NCBI RefSeq assembly: GCF_018678075.1
Contig: NZ_JAHHIR010000039.1
Location: forward strand, 1-64,000
Origin: Epibacterium ulvae
Lineage (GTDB): Bacteria; Pseudomonadota; Alphaproteobacteria; Rhodobacterales; Rhodobacteraceae
Reading direction: 5' to 3'
DNA: 64,000 nucleotides
The position numbers and the translations under genes were made by a program. The notes under the pieces were generated by a model. It did not search any database, was not told where the DNA came from, and saw nothing but the letters and a program-made list of their open reading frames with translations. Below are positions 44,401 through 52,031 of the stretch, in pieces. Every line of letters begins with the position of its first letter. Position 1 is the stretch's first letter.

Positions 44401-45007
44401 GGTTCGGAATTCTAGCCCGAAATCCGCAGTAAACCGAGCTGACCCCTGGATTGTCACGCCGCACATCCGGACGGTATTGATGCAATTGAGCGAGATGTAC
44501 ATGCGGGCCTGCATGGAGCTCAATACGAGAGATGAGATCTGGATCAGGAAGCCACCCGCTCACATGCAGGGTGGCCCCGTTGTCTAGGATTTGTGTTTGG
44601 GAGACGTATACGTCATCGGGGTGCAAGGCCTGAACGATAGCGTCCTGGGTTGCCATTTGCTTTCCATGGCGTGAGAGCATGTTGATTGTGCAATGCGCAT
44701 TGCCCATGTGCGGTTCAGGCAATTTAAGCTGAGCTGTAAAATTGACGAGACGCGTTTTAGACCGGCGCAATAAATTACCCAAGCCGGTTCCGGTGTCCTG
44801 TTCCTGGATTTTGGCAGGCACGGACAGCTGTCTATAACATAAAGCGAGCGTGTCGTTTTCCTGCGTTAAAGTCGCTTGGCCGACGACATAAATGGTCGTT
44901 GGATCGAGAAAACGGGCAGAGGCCAGAGAGATCTGTTCTTTAAAATTTGGCATAAAGGGACGCAGGCCTGTGACTTGAGGAACATTGAGCAAAAACGTGC
45001 GACACAT
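41402..45007 (-). CDS. Large glycosyltransferase (GT4-type domain with beta-rich flanking regions)
   Basis: 1201 residues; MPNFKEQIS (44953) is an alternative start, with no clear ribosome site for either. The first 450 residues look beta-rich and contain repeated units of about 100 residues. A GT-B glycosyltransferase follows: APWVVYATGMTSWPVTGGGMARSYAMAKHLRKKGYRVALVVD near 485, IVNFAFNLYATERLSGPVILDAHDVQHLRA, LLFIGQRYKPNIEGLRAFLNQVWPQL, and GTGFKIKSLEGLAYKRCVVTTPAGAMG as the nucleotide-sugar E-x7-E region. About 320 more residues follow as a second beta-rich part. It is large for a single glycosyltransferase. It heads the minus-strand operon down to 35578. Donor unknown. Confidence 0.7.
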   Translation of the reverse strand: MCRTFLLNVPQVTGLRPFMPNFKEQISLASARFLDPTTIYVVGQATLTQENDTLALCYRQLSVPAKIQEQDTGTGLGNLLRRSKTRLVNFTAQLKLPEPHMGNAHCTINMLSRHGKQMATQDAIVQALHPDDVYVSQTQILDNGATLHVSGWLPDPDLISRIELHAGPHVHLAQLHQYRPDVRRDNPGVSSVYCGFRARIPNHEHSNTAELRALGADGEVLIQRPLQWEPSNIFVRRRASSQDAIVASYTAAHGLLAVCVAIPGLESAIKMHIKGADGLFLSASASVSNGTKAPQALSTHNAEWVATAIFNLAESPSGPLELLVEDIKGAVHFGDIVPLVLSHTQAPSIASAHFCPETQDLVVSGECGFLGVTHAQALVDGTVVAASRTFLNHNHDFADKPSTGFYLASLLNTPKEKEVQIEYFSGDRKLYTRRANIREKHLTSQVMGPSGRSSQGGAHYEFPSAVERADAPWVVYATGMTSWPVTGGGMARSYAMAKHLRKKGYRVALVVDFATETTDRSAKELQDYADAVVFVPQCTITPNSAPDYEMFKKAKASLGPLLETLEICYEPAATIVNFAFNLYATERLSGPVILDAHDVQHLRARNAQQHGSDLEDRRCTYREEVKLLTHADGIIAIQSEEQRVLQDCVPQKTVITAEHTLAVHADSVLPTAEQLTQLLFIGQRYKPNIEGLRAFLNQVWPQLKASNPNIHLHIAGRVSEVFKDINDSRITCHGVVPRLEPLYEKCGIVINPTNFGTGFKIKSLEGLAYKRCVVTTPAGAMGFPSSAPLRVVELSRFADTISELIENPDQAQALAQHAETFLGTYFSPDFVYRHVIDMLENLPAAPATDTSPPEIVHYEVKGPDLVLKLRFPHTSKAPRAIKIEIETAVGQPTRIWHAAPGTLLEGKFKVPLPVWLFDGGPFQVTIRVNGQIADKLPLACPPTKSEAYLMPNWYYQGLSAHPGTCIISPTTRQVTRDEDIRTFSAYSRNSFVGYVLGRSQTTTLPDRTWVQSLSYLPSTLPAHTTDVLSLYDANGKAQHTVLAPADVRHANPLPNMKPAATGSAPNGVWKAQWPVQIRQRSLEVSTKGQSVGPLWHQTDDIAELRLEALFKSSFPLSGVQLLFPYGTDDDDVFRWHVMINGSPALINRRVDTRDDIPAITATLNHKKPSGVHRATLVYVHPEREASRAVPAFPTSLNFMVH

Positions 45008-45336
45008 TAACCAGTGGTGTGCGTGATGAAGCCCGGTTGAATGTGACGGCTGATATTATGATGTGGCGCACAGCAAATACCTTTTAGTGGACGTGTGCTG
45101 ATGTGGACTATGACCACATCAGCAGAGATGTTAAATACGAAAAGCTGAGAGGTGTCACGAGTTTACATCCAAGGGGTGCAGGGGTCTTCGGACATCTCGC
45201 GGAAACACCCCAGCCAGTCGTCCAGGGGATTGCACCTATGTGTTGTCTGCTTTGGAGTGTTGATGCGCGTCGTGCCATACTAGCCTGATCAAATGCAAAA
45301 ACCGTCATAACTGTATTCTAGCTTATAGTTTTTATT
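45008..45336. other. Intergenic region with probable promoter of the large glycosyltransferase operon
   Basis: 329 bases without a supportable ORF, between the stop of the SMP-30-like gene (same strand, upstream) and the large glycosyltransferase start. It holds the palindrome at 45096-45124. It separates the cytidine-sugar operon from the capsule island and is AT-rich near 45270-45336. Confidence 0.45.
45096..45124. repeat. Perfect 11-bp inverted repeat upstream of the large glycosyltransferase gene
   Basis: TGCTGATGTGG at 45096-45106 and CCACATCAGCA at 45114-45124, with a 7-base spacer. It lies about 90 bases before the 45007 start. There is no T-run on either side, so an operator or leader structure is more likely than a terminator. 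Confidence 0.65.
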
Positions 45337-46245
45337 TTACAGGACCATTTGAGGTTCGACTTGACCAGCCCAATCCGCTTTCAAAGCTTCAAACGCAAAA
45401 GTTTGCCCCGCTCTTTCCTGCCACTCTGGTCGATCCTCGGGCAGTTTTTGTTGTGCGGTTGTGACAAAGAGGGTGGACATATCGTCGTCGCCAAAGGCAG
45501 GACAGGAAGTATGACCGGTGAGGAGTGAAATGGCGCTTAAGAATTGCCCATCCGGGCTGTAACGCGCGACGCGTGCGGCGCCCCATTGGGCGTTCCACAA
45601 GCAGCCCTCGGCATCTACTACAGCGCCATCGGGCTTATATTCCGGGCTGTCGGCAGTGGCGTTGAGATCGACGAAGATGGTTTTTTGACCTTGGGGCCAG
45701 CCGGTTTCGGGATCCACGGGCTGGCGCCAGATGATACGGGTTTTGGTATCCGCCCAATAGGCACAGGCGCGGGCTTTGTCGAAACAGATGGCATTGGGGG
45801 TGCTGAGTTCTGTTTCCAACACCTGCAGCGCGCCGCCATCGGGGCTGGGTCGCCAGCGATAAAGCGTGCCCTGACCCATCTCTCCTGCTTTGGACATGGT
45901 GCCCATCCAGAACCCACCCCAGGGGTCGGCGCGCCCGTCGTTGGAGCGGGTCAGCGGATTGTCGGCCTCGATCTCGCAGAGCATCTCATCCGCGTGACTG
46001 TCCAGGTTAAACCGGCTGAGGCCGGTTTCGCTGGCGATCAGAAGGTGGTCATGGTCAACCCAGGCGGCGGCACTGACATTGCGATCAAACTGCCAGGTGA
46101 GGGCCTGACCATCCAGGCGTGACAGCAGCGTGTTGTTGACAATGTCAAACCAGAACAGCTGCTTGCGTTCGGGGTGCCACAAGGGACCTTCGCCTAGAGT
46201 GCAGCCGCGGTCATCAAAAATCTCGACAGCGAGGGAGTGGCTCAT
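45337..46245 (-). CDS. SMP-30/gluconolactonase/LRE-family protein
   Basis: 302 residues, beta-propeller type. CTLGEGPLWHPERKQLFWFD is the family start with the metal-binding Glu, LTRSNDGRADPWGGFWMGTMS has the Asn/Asp ligands, and YKPDGAVVDAEGCLWNAQWG and AFGDDDMSTLFVTTA the later ones. Members hydrolyse sugar lactones with a divalent metal. It is the last gene of the minus-strand operon and overlaps the DUF115 gene by four bases (46242-46245). Lactonase activity fits a pathway containing a Gfo/Idh oxidoreductase and a 2-hydroxyacid dehydrogenase (inference). Confidence 0.85.
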   Translation of the reverse strand: MSHSLAVEIFDDRGCTLGEGPLWHPERKQLFWFDIVNNTLLSRLDGQALTWQFDRNVSAAAWVDHDHLLIASETGLSRFNLDSHADEMLCEIEADNPLTRSNDGRADPWGGFWMGTMSKAGEMGQGTLYRWRPSPDGGALQVLETELSTPNAICFDKARACAYWADTKTRIIWRQPVDPETGWPQGQKTIFVDLNATADSPEYKPDGAVVDAEGCLWNAQWGAARVARYSPDGQFLSAISLLTGHTSCPAFGDDDMSTLFVTTAQQKLPEDRPEWQERAGQTFAFEALKADWAGQVEPQMVL

Positions 46246-47957
46246 AGAGGCTCTCCTGTTGGGGGGAACATTTGGTCAAAATCTGCGCGCTCAAAGACGT
46301 CCAGCTTGCTCTGACGCGAGGCATTCATGATCCGGATACCGCGGGCGGCACAGACATCGCGCGCCTTGGCATAGGAGCGTTCCAGCACATCAAGATTGGG
46401 CTGATGCCAGGCCTCGCCGGGGCTGCGGTAGTCAGGGTGAAAGTGGTTTTGTTCACCTTCATAGATATATTGATTGCCGCGTTTCTGCGAGGGCAGCCGG
46501 TAGCTGTGATCCACCCCGATCAGGATGATTTCCGCACAGCCCATAAAAGCGGCCATTTGGATCTGGCTATAGGTGATTGTGGATCCCCAGGCGATCCCCT
46601 GGCTCAGGTCGTGGCTGAAGTGGGGAAACTCTGGATCCGAGAGCGGATCCTCAAAGGATTTGGGCGGCAGAAAGGGCGCAAAGATCGTGTCGCCCGCGTG
46701 ATAGTCAAAATTGCGGGTGCTGGCGGGGAACAGCTTGATGCTACCGCTCAGCGCTGCGATCCGATCGCGGTTGTTCATGAGAACCAGATGATCTTCGACC
46801 GAGTAATAGTTGGGTCGCCAATCGGTGTCATCATAGGCCAAAAAGATCTTGTTAGAGCCAAAAGTTACCACATCCCGAAGCCGCTCCAGGTCGCTGGGGC
46901 GCAGGCTGGGGCCATTGCCGACCACCACCGCACGCTGCCCTTGGTGGCGATTGCGCAACAGAGACAGTGCCGTGCGGCTGGCGCGGGTGAGATCGGCTTC
47001 TATCTGGGCCGGATCCCACAGGTTGGTGTCGCGCAGGCGCTGCTCCATCTGGCGCTGGCTCTGGATCAGCTGTCGATGCAGATGGCGGGTTTGATCGATC
47101 TGCTCCAGTTTGATGCGCACGATTTCCGGAGATGGGGTGCGCGCGGCGCGCAGGCCCAGGCGCAGCCTTTCTCGTCGTGCAGTCTGGCGCCGCCAGGTTG
47201 GCACCCTTGGCGGCGGCCCAAAGGGGGCTAGCCTGACCACCCCCTGATCGGCAAAACGCGACATATAGGAGCTCAGCTCAGCCGTCGGCAGCCCGTGTGA
47301 ATAGACGTGGCGCAGATCAAAAAGCGCGACAGGCCATTCCTGAGGCTTCCCCGAACCGTGAAGCACCACATTCTGGCGCAGAAAGCAGGCCAGCGCCTGT
47401 GTCCGGATGCGGCATTCTTGGGGTTCTGGGGCGGTTCTGCGGCTTAGGGCCAGATGGGTCGGAACCAGCGGCATATCGTCATCGTTGGATCGGACAGTCG
47501 GCCCCAGCCCATAAGCCAGATTGTGACAGATATCCCGGAGCCCGGTCCTGTCTTGCGGGTCCTCAGACACAAAGACTGCGTGCGCGTTGGGGCAGGGGGC
47601 CAGATCGTTGGTGCCGAAACAGGCGTCAAACTTCGCGTCCTCGGAACGGTTGACAATCACCGGCACCAGGCTGCCGCCCTGGTTGGCCAGTTCGATCAGA
47701 TCCAGGGGCGGGCTAAAGCTGGAGCCCGGATAGGGGCAGTCGATCCGGGCGATTTCATGCTCTTGGCCATCGGGGCGGCAATGGCGCAGGCTGAGGGTGA
47801 CGGCACCCTGGACCACCAGCAGTTCCACACCAAAAAAAGCCAGATGGCTGGCGTCGCGCCAGAAGGAGAGGTTAAAGGCATCTGCCTCTGGCCCGCCCTC
47901 TGCCCGGATGCTTTGCAGCCGGTAATGCATGCCCCGTGCTAACATGGATGTTTTCAT
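46242..47957 (-). CDS. DUF115 (MptE-like) protein, putative glycan-modifying transferase
   Basis: 571 residues. The conserved part lies in the C-terminal half: RAVVVGNGPSLRPSDLERLRD, then NYYSVEDHLVLMNNRD, and MAAFMGCAEIILIGVDHSYRLP, the marks of the DUF115 family of 6-hydroxymethylpterin pyrophosphokinase MptE-like proteins and of motility-associated glycosyltransferases. The N-terminal 300 residues look independent and are unassigned. In polysaccharide clusters DUF115 proteins are thought to transfer sialic-acid-like or other activated sugars. It overlaps the genes on both sides by four bases (46242-46245 and 47954-47957). It follows a cytidylyltransferase two genes upstream, which is where one would expect a user of its product. 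Confidence 0.75.
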   Translation of the reverse strand: MKTSMLARGMHYRLQSIRAEGGPEADAFNLSFWRDASHLAFFGVELLVVQGAVTLSLRHCRPDGQEHEIARIDCPYPGSSFSPPLDLIELANQGGSLVPVIVNRSEDAKFDACFGTNDLAPCPNAHAVFVSEDPQDRTGLRDICHNLAYGLGPTVRSNDDDMPLVPTHLALSRRTAPEPQECRIRTQALACFLRQNVVLHGSGKPQEWPVALFDLRHVYSHGLPTAELSSYMSRFADQGVVRLAPFGPPPRVPTWRRQTARRERLRLGLRAARTPSPEIVRIKLEQIDQTRHLHRQLIQSQRQMEQRLRDTNLWDPAQIEADLTRASRTALSLLRNRHQGQRAVVVGNGPSLRPSDLERLRDVVTFGSNKIFLAYDDTDWRPNYYSVEDHLVLMNNRDRIAALSGSIKLFPASTRNFDYHAGDTIFAPFLPPKSFEDPLSDPEFPHFSHDLSQGIAWGSTITYSQIQMAAFMGCAEIILIGVDHSYRLPSQKRGNQYIYEGEQNHFHPDYRSPGEAWHQPNLDVLERSYAKARDVCAARGIRIMNASRQSKLDVFERADFDQMFPPTGEPL

Positions 47958-48886
47958 TGCCCCAGGTGTTTGAACAGGTTGTCCAATGTGTTGCTGTGCA
48001 CATATTCGATCGCTTGCACCGTGGAATTGGCGTTATGGCTGGACAGGGCTACGTTTTCAAAGCTGAACAGCGGATGATCTGCGGGCAGTGGTTCGACCTC
48101 AAACACATCCAGTGCGGCCGCGGCCACTTTGCCGCTGGTCAGCGCCGCAACCAGGGCCGCCTCGTCGACCAGACCGCCGCGGGCCACATTGCACAGGATC
48201 ACCCCGTCTCGGGCGCGGGCCAAAGTATCGGCGGTGATCAGGTGATAGTTGTCCTCGGTCTGGTTACAGCACAGGCAAATGACATCGGCTTGTTCTAGTA
48301 GCGCATCAAATGTCACCAGTGGCGCGCCATCCGGGGCCTGATCCAGGGTTTCGGCCATAAAGGGATCATTGGCGATGACCTCCATGCCCAGGCCCCGCGC
48401 GCGCTGGCCCACACCCTGGCCAATGGCACCATAACCCACAACGCCCATGGTCTTGCCGGTCATGCCGGGGAAACGTCCCTTGGGCCATTCGCCCTGGCGG
48501 ATCATCCGGTCGGTGCGCGCCAGGCGGCGGGTGGCCGCCAGGAGTAGACCAATGGCATATTCGCTGACCGCATCGCGGAAGGCGCCAGGCGAGTTGCAGA
48601 CCGGAACGCCCAGTTTTTTGGCCGCGTCAAGGTCGATACTGTCGATGCCAGTGCCCCATTTGGAGATCACTTTCAGACGCGGCAGAAAGGCGTCGAGGAC
48701 GGCGCGGGTGATTTGATCGTCGCCAGCCAGCCAGCCGTCGATCTCGCCGGCATATTCCAGGCATTGGCCCACATCCATAAACTGGTTCACCTCGGGCCAG
48801 ATCGGGGTCAGGCCGCGGTCGCGCAGTATCGCATCGAAGCGGTCGCGCTCGTTGATCATCATAATATTGGATACAAGTACGTTCAT
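47954..48886 (-). CDS. D-isomer-specific 2-hydroxyacid dehydrogenase (phosphoglycerate dehydrogenase-like)
   Basis: 310 residues. VGYGAIGQGVGQRARGLGMEVIANDPF is the NAD-binding GxGxxG strand and loop, and VICLCCNQTEDNYHLITADTLARARDGVILCNVARGGLVDEAALVAAL is the family signature carrying the Arg. Glu and His near the C-terminus (DVFEVEPLPADHPLFSFENVALSSHNA) complete the catalytic set. It oxidises or reduces a D-2-hydroxyacid. Without a phosphoglycerate-specific regulatory domain it is a general family member. Its stop lies inside the DUF115 start, and a cytidylyltransferase stop sits 11 bases upstream. Confidence 0.9.
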   Translation of the reverse strand: MNVLVSNIMMINERDRFDAILRDRGLTPIWPEVNQFMDVGQCLEYAGEIDGWLAGDDQITRAVLDAFLPRLKVISKWGTGIDSIDLDAAKKLGVPVCNSPGAFRDAVSEYAIGLLLAATRRLARTDRMIRQGEWPKGRFPGMTGKTMGVVGYGAIGQGVGQRARGLGMEVIANDPFMAETLDQAPDGAPLVTFDALLEQADVICLCCNQTEDNYHLITADTLARARDGVILCNVARGGLVDEAALVAALTSGKVAAAALDVFEVEPLPADHPLFSFENVALSSHNANSTVQAIEYVHSNTLDNLFKHLGQ

Positions 48887-48897
48887 GGCGCGGGTCC

Positions 48898-49575
48898 TCA
48901 GGTACCTTTATGTTTGGTCAGAACGCTCAAGAGCGCCTCGGCGATATCCAGATCTTCCTGGGTCTTGATCACATGGCCGGAAATCGCCCCCACGGGGTAG
49001 AAAGCGATTTTGCCATTATAAGTCCCAATAGAGCCGCTTTCGACCGCCTCTATATAGGGTTTGGCGCGCCAGCCGGTGATCGACCAAGTGACCCGCTGCG
49101 TGGGTTTCAGATCCTGGGAATTGGTTTTCTCGGCAAAGGTGAAATTGACGGGCTGATCCTCATAAGCCACCTCGATCCGATCTTCGATGCACGACAGCAT
49201 CACGTCAGCGTCTGAGGCGATAAACGCCTCGGCAAAGGCTTTGACTTCTTCGGCGGTCAGCAAAGGCGCGATGGAATGGACCTGGATGATTAGATCGCAG
49301 TCGACGTTTTTCAGGAAATCATAGACAAACTGTTCGGAGGTGGCGACCGAATTGCCCAGCTCTTCGGGGCGTTGGTAGAATTTGATACCGTATTCTTCGG
49401 CGAACTGTCCAAATTCGGCGTTTTCCGAATTGATGTAGATCTCGTCAAACAACCCGCTGGCCTGGCACTTCTCGATCGCATGGGTGATCAGCGGCTGGCC
49501 GGCCAGCGGCGCGAGGTTCTTTTTCTTGAGGCGCTGGCTGCCCATGCGTGCGGGGATCATTGCAACGGTTTTCAT
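48898..49575 (-). CDS. Cytidylyltransferase (CMP/CDP-sugar activating, NeuA/KdsB-like)
   Basis: 225 residues from ATG 49575, with AAGGATGATGAG just before; a longer start at 49608 lies inside the preceding gene. KTVAMIPARMGSQRLKKKNLAPLAGQPLITHAIEKC is the CTP-binding signature (IPAR-GS-R-K-KN). DLIIQVHSIAPLLTAEEV holds the usual catalytic site residues. It is a member of the acylneuraminate/acid-sugar cytidylyltransferase family. The sugar is unknown: no NeuB, NeuC or KdsA gene accompanies it, so sialic acid or KDO is not supported. An SIS isomerase and an IMPase-type phosphatase lie directly upstream in the same operon. Confidence 0.9.
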   Translation of the reverse strand: MKTVAMIPARMGSQRLKKKNLAPLAGQPLITHAIEKCQASGLFDEIYINSENAEFGQFAEEYGIKFYQRPEELGNSVATSEQFVYDFLKNVDCDLIIQVHSIAPLLTAEEVKAFAEAFIASDADVMLSCIEDRIEVAYEDQPVNFTFAEKTNSQDLKPTQRVTWSITGWRAKPYIEAVESGSIGTYNGKIAFYPVGAISGHVIKTQEDLDIAEALLSVLTKHKGT

Positions 49576-49604
49576 CTCATCATCCTTTGTCTGGGACGGC
49601 TGTT

Positions 49605-50402
49605 TCAACCGCGCGAACGGGCAAACAGCGGCGCATATGTTTCAAAAATCTCTGGTGCGGCGCAGAGGCTAAGCTGGTTTTCATCCAAGGGGCGCGACGT
49701 ATTGGTGGGGGCATAGCTGCCATAGGTCAGCCCCGCCTCCTGGGCGACCAGCGCGCCGGCCAGATCATCCCATCCCTTGGCCTCGCGGCTGGCAACCAGG
49801 CTGGCCCGTCCTGCCGCCGCATAACATAGATGCAGGGCCTGGCTGCCGAAATTGCGCAATTTGAAGGCACCCAGTAGATCCACCAGCGCTTCGGGGGCGG
49901 CCTCGGCCAGATCTTTGAGCAGCCCAGAGGAGACAATCGCCAGCCGTGCCTTGTGGGATGTGGGGGAGACAGGGTAACCATTGAGCCGTGCACCGCGCCC
50001 AGTTTCCGCAGAATAAAGATCCCCCTGGGGGATGTCATAAACCGCTGCCAGCAGCGGCTGGCCCGCTTCCAGCAGCACCACGGCGACCGAATAGGCCGGC
50101 AAGCTCGCCACAAAATTCACCGTGCCATCCAAGGGATCCACCAGCCAGGCGGGGCCTGCACCGTCATGGGCGGCAAAGTCTTCTTCGCCCATCACAACCG
50201 AGCCGGGCAGTAGTGCGGACAGTTCCTGTTCTAGCCGCGCCTGCATGGCCAGATCGACCGAGGTGACCAGATCCAGCCCGTCGTCTCCCTTGTCCAGCGT
50301 GTCAAAATCCTGCGCAAAAACCTCCTGCACCAGAGCGGGCAGGAGGTCACACAACCGGTTGTGGAGGTCGGTTGGAAGATCGGTCGATTGGCCAGACGCC
50401 AT
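49605..50402 (-). CDS. Inositol monophosphatase/CysQ-like phosphatase
   Basis: About 265 residues from ATG 50402 (MASGQSTDL), one base after the SIS stop; an in-frame ATG at 50423 is possible. VVMGEEDFAAHD and the metal-binding DPLDGTVNF are IMPase motifs 1 and 2, and GWDDLAGALVAQEAG the later motif. Members cleave inositol phosphate, sugar phosphates or 3'-phosphoadenosine 5'-phosphate (CysQ). Two functions fit: a sugar phosphatase in the pathway, or removal of PAP made by the sulfotransferase-like proteins at 26.6-29 kb. Sequence does not decide between them. Confidence 0.88.
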   Translation of the reverse strand: MASGQSTDLPTDLHNRLCDLLPALVQEVFAQDFDTLDKGDDGLDLVTSVDLAMQARLEQELSALLPGSVVMGEEDFAAHDGAGPAWLVDPLDGTVNFVASLPAYSVAVVLLEAGQPLLAAVYDIPQGDLYSAETGRGARLNGYPVSPTSHKARLAIVSSGLLKDLAEAAPEALVDLLGAFKLRNFGSQALHLCYAAAGRASLVASREAKGWDDLAGALVAQEAGLTYGSYAPTNTSRPLDENQLSLCAAPEIFETYAPLFARSRG

Positions 50403-50403
50403 A

Positions 50404-51030
50404 TCAGAACTTCCGGTCGGCAATCAGGCCAGCATCCATATGGGTCATGCGCAGATATTGGGTCAGAATATGGATGAACGCCATGTGGATGTCTTCGACC
50501 ACGCCATAATTATCGGCGTTTACATGGGCGTTCACATCCGCCAGATCCTTGGAACGGCCGCCGGAGAAGCCGGTGAAGGAAATAGATTTCAGCCCGATCT
50601 CTTTGGCCACTTCCAGAGCGCGCACCACATTCTGACTGTCGCCCGAAGAGCTGACGGTCCAGACCAGATCGCCGGGGCGGGCCATGGATTGCAGCTGATA
50701 GGCAAAGACCTCATCATAGGAGATGTCGTTGGCCAGCGCCGAATTCATCTCGGTATGGGCCGATAGGGACATGAACCGCGGCATCAGATCGGTGTCGGTG
50801 CGCACGCACTTCAGGAAATCGCACAGCGAATGGTTGGCAATCCCTGCCGAGCCGCCGTTGCCGCAGATATAGATAAAATTGCCCGCTGCGATGGTCTCGC
50901 GCAGAAGCGTGGCCACCTTGTCCAGTGCCCTCAGGTCGCTCACCTGGGTCGCTTTGGCGAGGGTGGTAAAATAATCGGCGGCAAAGTTTGCGCAAGTATC
51001 ATAGGGGGCGGTTGGGAAAAAGTCACTCAT
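50404..51030 (-). CDS. SIS-domain sugar-phosphate isomerase (GmhA-like)
   Basis: 208 residues. IYICGNGGSAGIANHSLCDFLK is the GmhA-type substrate-binding loop (GNGGSA), and TVSSSGDSQNVVRALEVAKE and SFTGFSGGRSKDLADVN continue the SIS fold, with GVVEDIHMAFIHILT at the end. The family includes sedoheptulose 7-phosphate isomerase and related enzymes. It lies in the middle of the minus-strand operon. No HddA/GmhB/HddC set is present, so an ordinary heptose pathway is not supported, though the cytidylyltransferase two genes downstream could play the HddC-like role with CTP. Confidence 0.9.
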   Translation of the reverse strand: MSDFFPTAPYDTCANFAADYFTTLAKATQVSDLRALDKVATLLRETIAAGNFIYICGNGGSAGIANHSLCDFLKCVRTDTDLMPRFMSLSAHTEMNSALANDISYDEVFAYQLQSMARPGDLVWTVSSSGDSQNVVRALEVAKEIGLKSISFTGFSGGRSKDLADVNAHVNADNYGVVEDIHMAFIHILTQYLRMTHMDAGLIADRKF

Positions 51031-51066
51031 ATGTATGGGGCCTTTGGGTCGGTCAAAAAGGATCAG

Positions 51067-52026
51067 TCAGGTTTCCAGAACAAACCGCAGCACGCCGGAT
51101 TTAAGGCTGCGTTGCAGCAGGATCTGTAAATCCCGCAGGCGGTTTTTGTCAGCCTCACGAAAGAAGCTGGACCAGAAGGGAATGTCGCTGTTTTCTGCAG
51201 AATTGAAATAGCGTTCCAAGATCACCGCATCGCGCCGCCCCGGAGTAGAGACTTCCAGCGCCTTGAAGCCAAGGCGTTTTACAAGGGTTTCAAAACCTTT
51301 GATGGAGAATACGGTCAGCCGGTCCAAGGGCACAAAACTGGGTGAATCCGCGCCGAGAATTTCATATTCCAGCCCATCGGCGCAGGAACTCGCAACAAAG
51401 AACACAGTGCCAGGGGCCACGGCCCCCTTGAGGGTGCGCAACAGGGCTGCGGGATCCGCAACCCTGTCCAGCTCTGCGGGCAACAGCACGGCCTTGGGGG
51501 CGAGCTTGGCGACCTCCTCACCTAGGGCCGTGAAATCATCGCTGTCCGGGGTGAGGGGCAAAAAGGACCAGCTGCGATTGTGGCTCAAGCGCTTGGTTGC
51601 TTCGGGGAAGCCCGGTGCAAGGGTGGCAAAGCGGATATCCAGAACCCGATCCAGTGGGCGTTCCAGCCGCGCTTCGGTGAGGCTGACCCAGTTCAGCAGC
51701 GAGGTGAATTCAAACGCGCGGTCGTCTGCATCTGGGGTCTGAGCCAGGCGGCTTTGGTCCAATGTTGCCTGATCTGGAGTTCGAGCCGCATAGATCGTAT
51801 TGCAGTTTGTGCAGTTCTGGAATTCCAACAGGGTCTGCGAAAAGCTACGGCTGCTGGCGCAATTTGCACCACAGGCCGGGCAGCTGCTGCGGGTCTGCCA
51901 GTTGATGCTGTTATCCAGCATCAATTCCAAGAGCGCCTTGTTACGGGCCAGACGATATTGCACGGGTTTCTGGCCTGCAACCGTATCAATGTCCGGCAGG
52001 TGGTCCAGAAAAACAGGTGTTTGCAT
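51067..52026 (-). CDS. Zinc-ribbon methyltransferase-like protein with a degenerate SAM motif
   Basis: 319 residues. A zinc-binding-like cluster occurs near residues 48-75 (SCPACGANC and CTNCNTIY, four Cys), as in C-methyltransferases of sugar pathways. The body VLDIRFATLAPGFPEATKRL occupies the position of the SAM loop (normally VLDIGCGTG), but the glycines are missing. VFFVASSCADGLEYEILG and ILERYFNSAENSDIPFW follow the fold. It may be a methyltransferase that lost SAM binding, or a related fold with another job. It is 5 bases after the oxidoreductase gene and 36 before the SIS gene, so in one operon. Confidence 0.55.
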   Translation of the reverse strand: MQTPVFLDHLPDIDTVAGQKPVQYRLARNKALLELMLDNSINWQTRSSCPACGANCASSRSFSQTLLEFQNCTNCNTIYAARTPDQATLDQSRLAQTPDADDRAFEFTSLLNWVSLTEARLERPLDRVLDIRFATLAPGFPEATKRLSHNRSWSFLPLTPDSDDFTALGEEVAKLAPKAVLLPAELDRVADPAALLRTLKGAVAPGTVFFVASSCADGLEYEILGADSPSFVPLDRLTVFSIKGFETLVKRLGFKALEVSTPGRRDAVILERYFNSAENSDIPFWSSFFREADKNRLRDLQILLQRSLKSGVLRFVLET

Positions 52027-52031
52027 GGCTA

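Noticed and set aside
48898-49575. Sialic acid (CMP-NeuAc) pathway
   Set aside because: The cytidylyltransferase is NeuA-like but no NeuB or NeuC is present, so a sialic acid pathway is not supported.
50404-51030. Heptose pathway from the GmhA-like SIS protein
   Set aside because: HddA, GmhB and HddC-type genes are absent from the operon.
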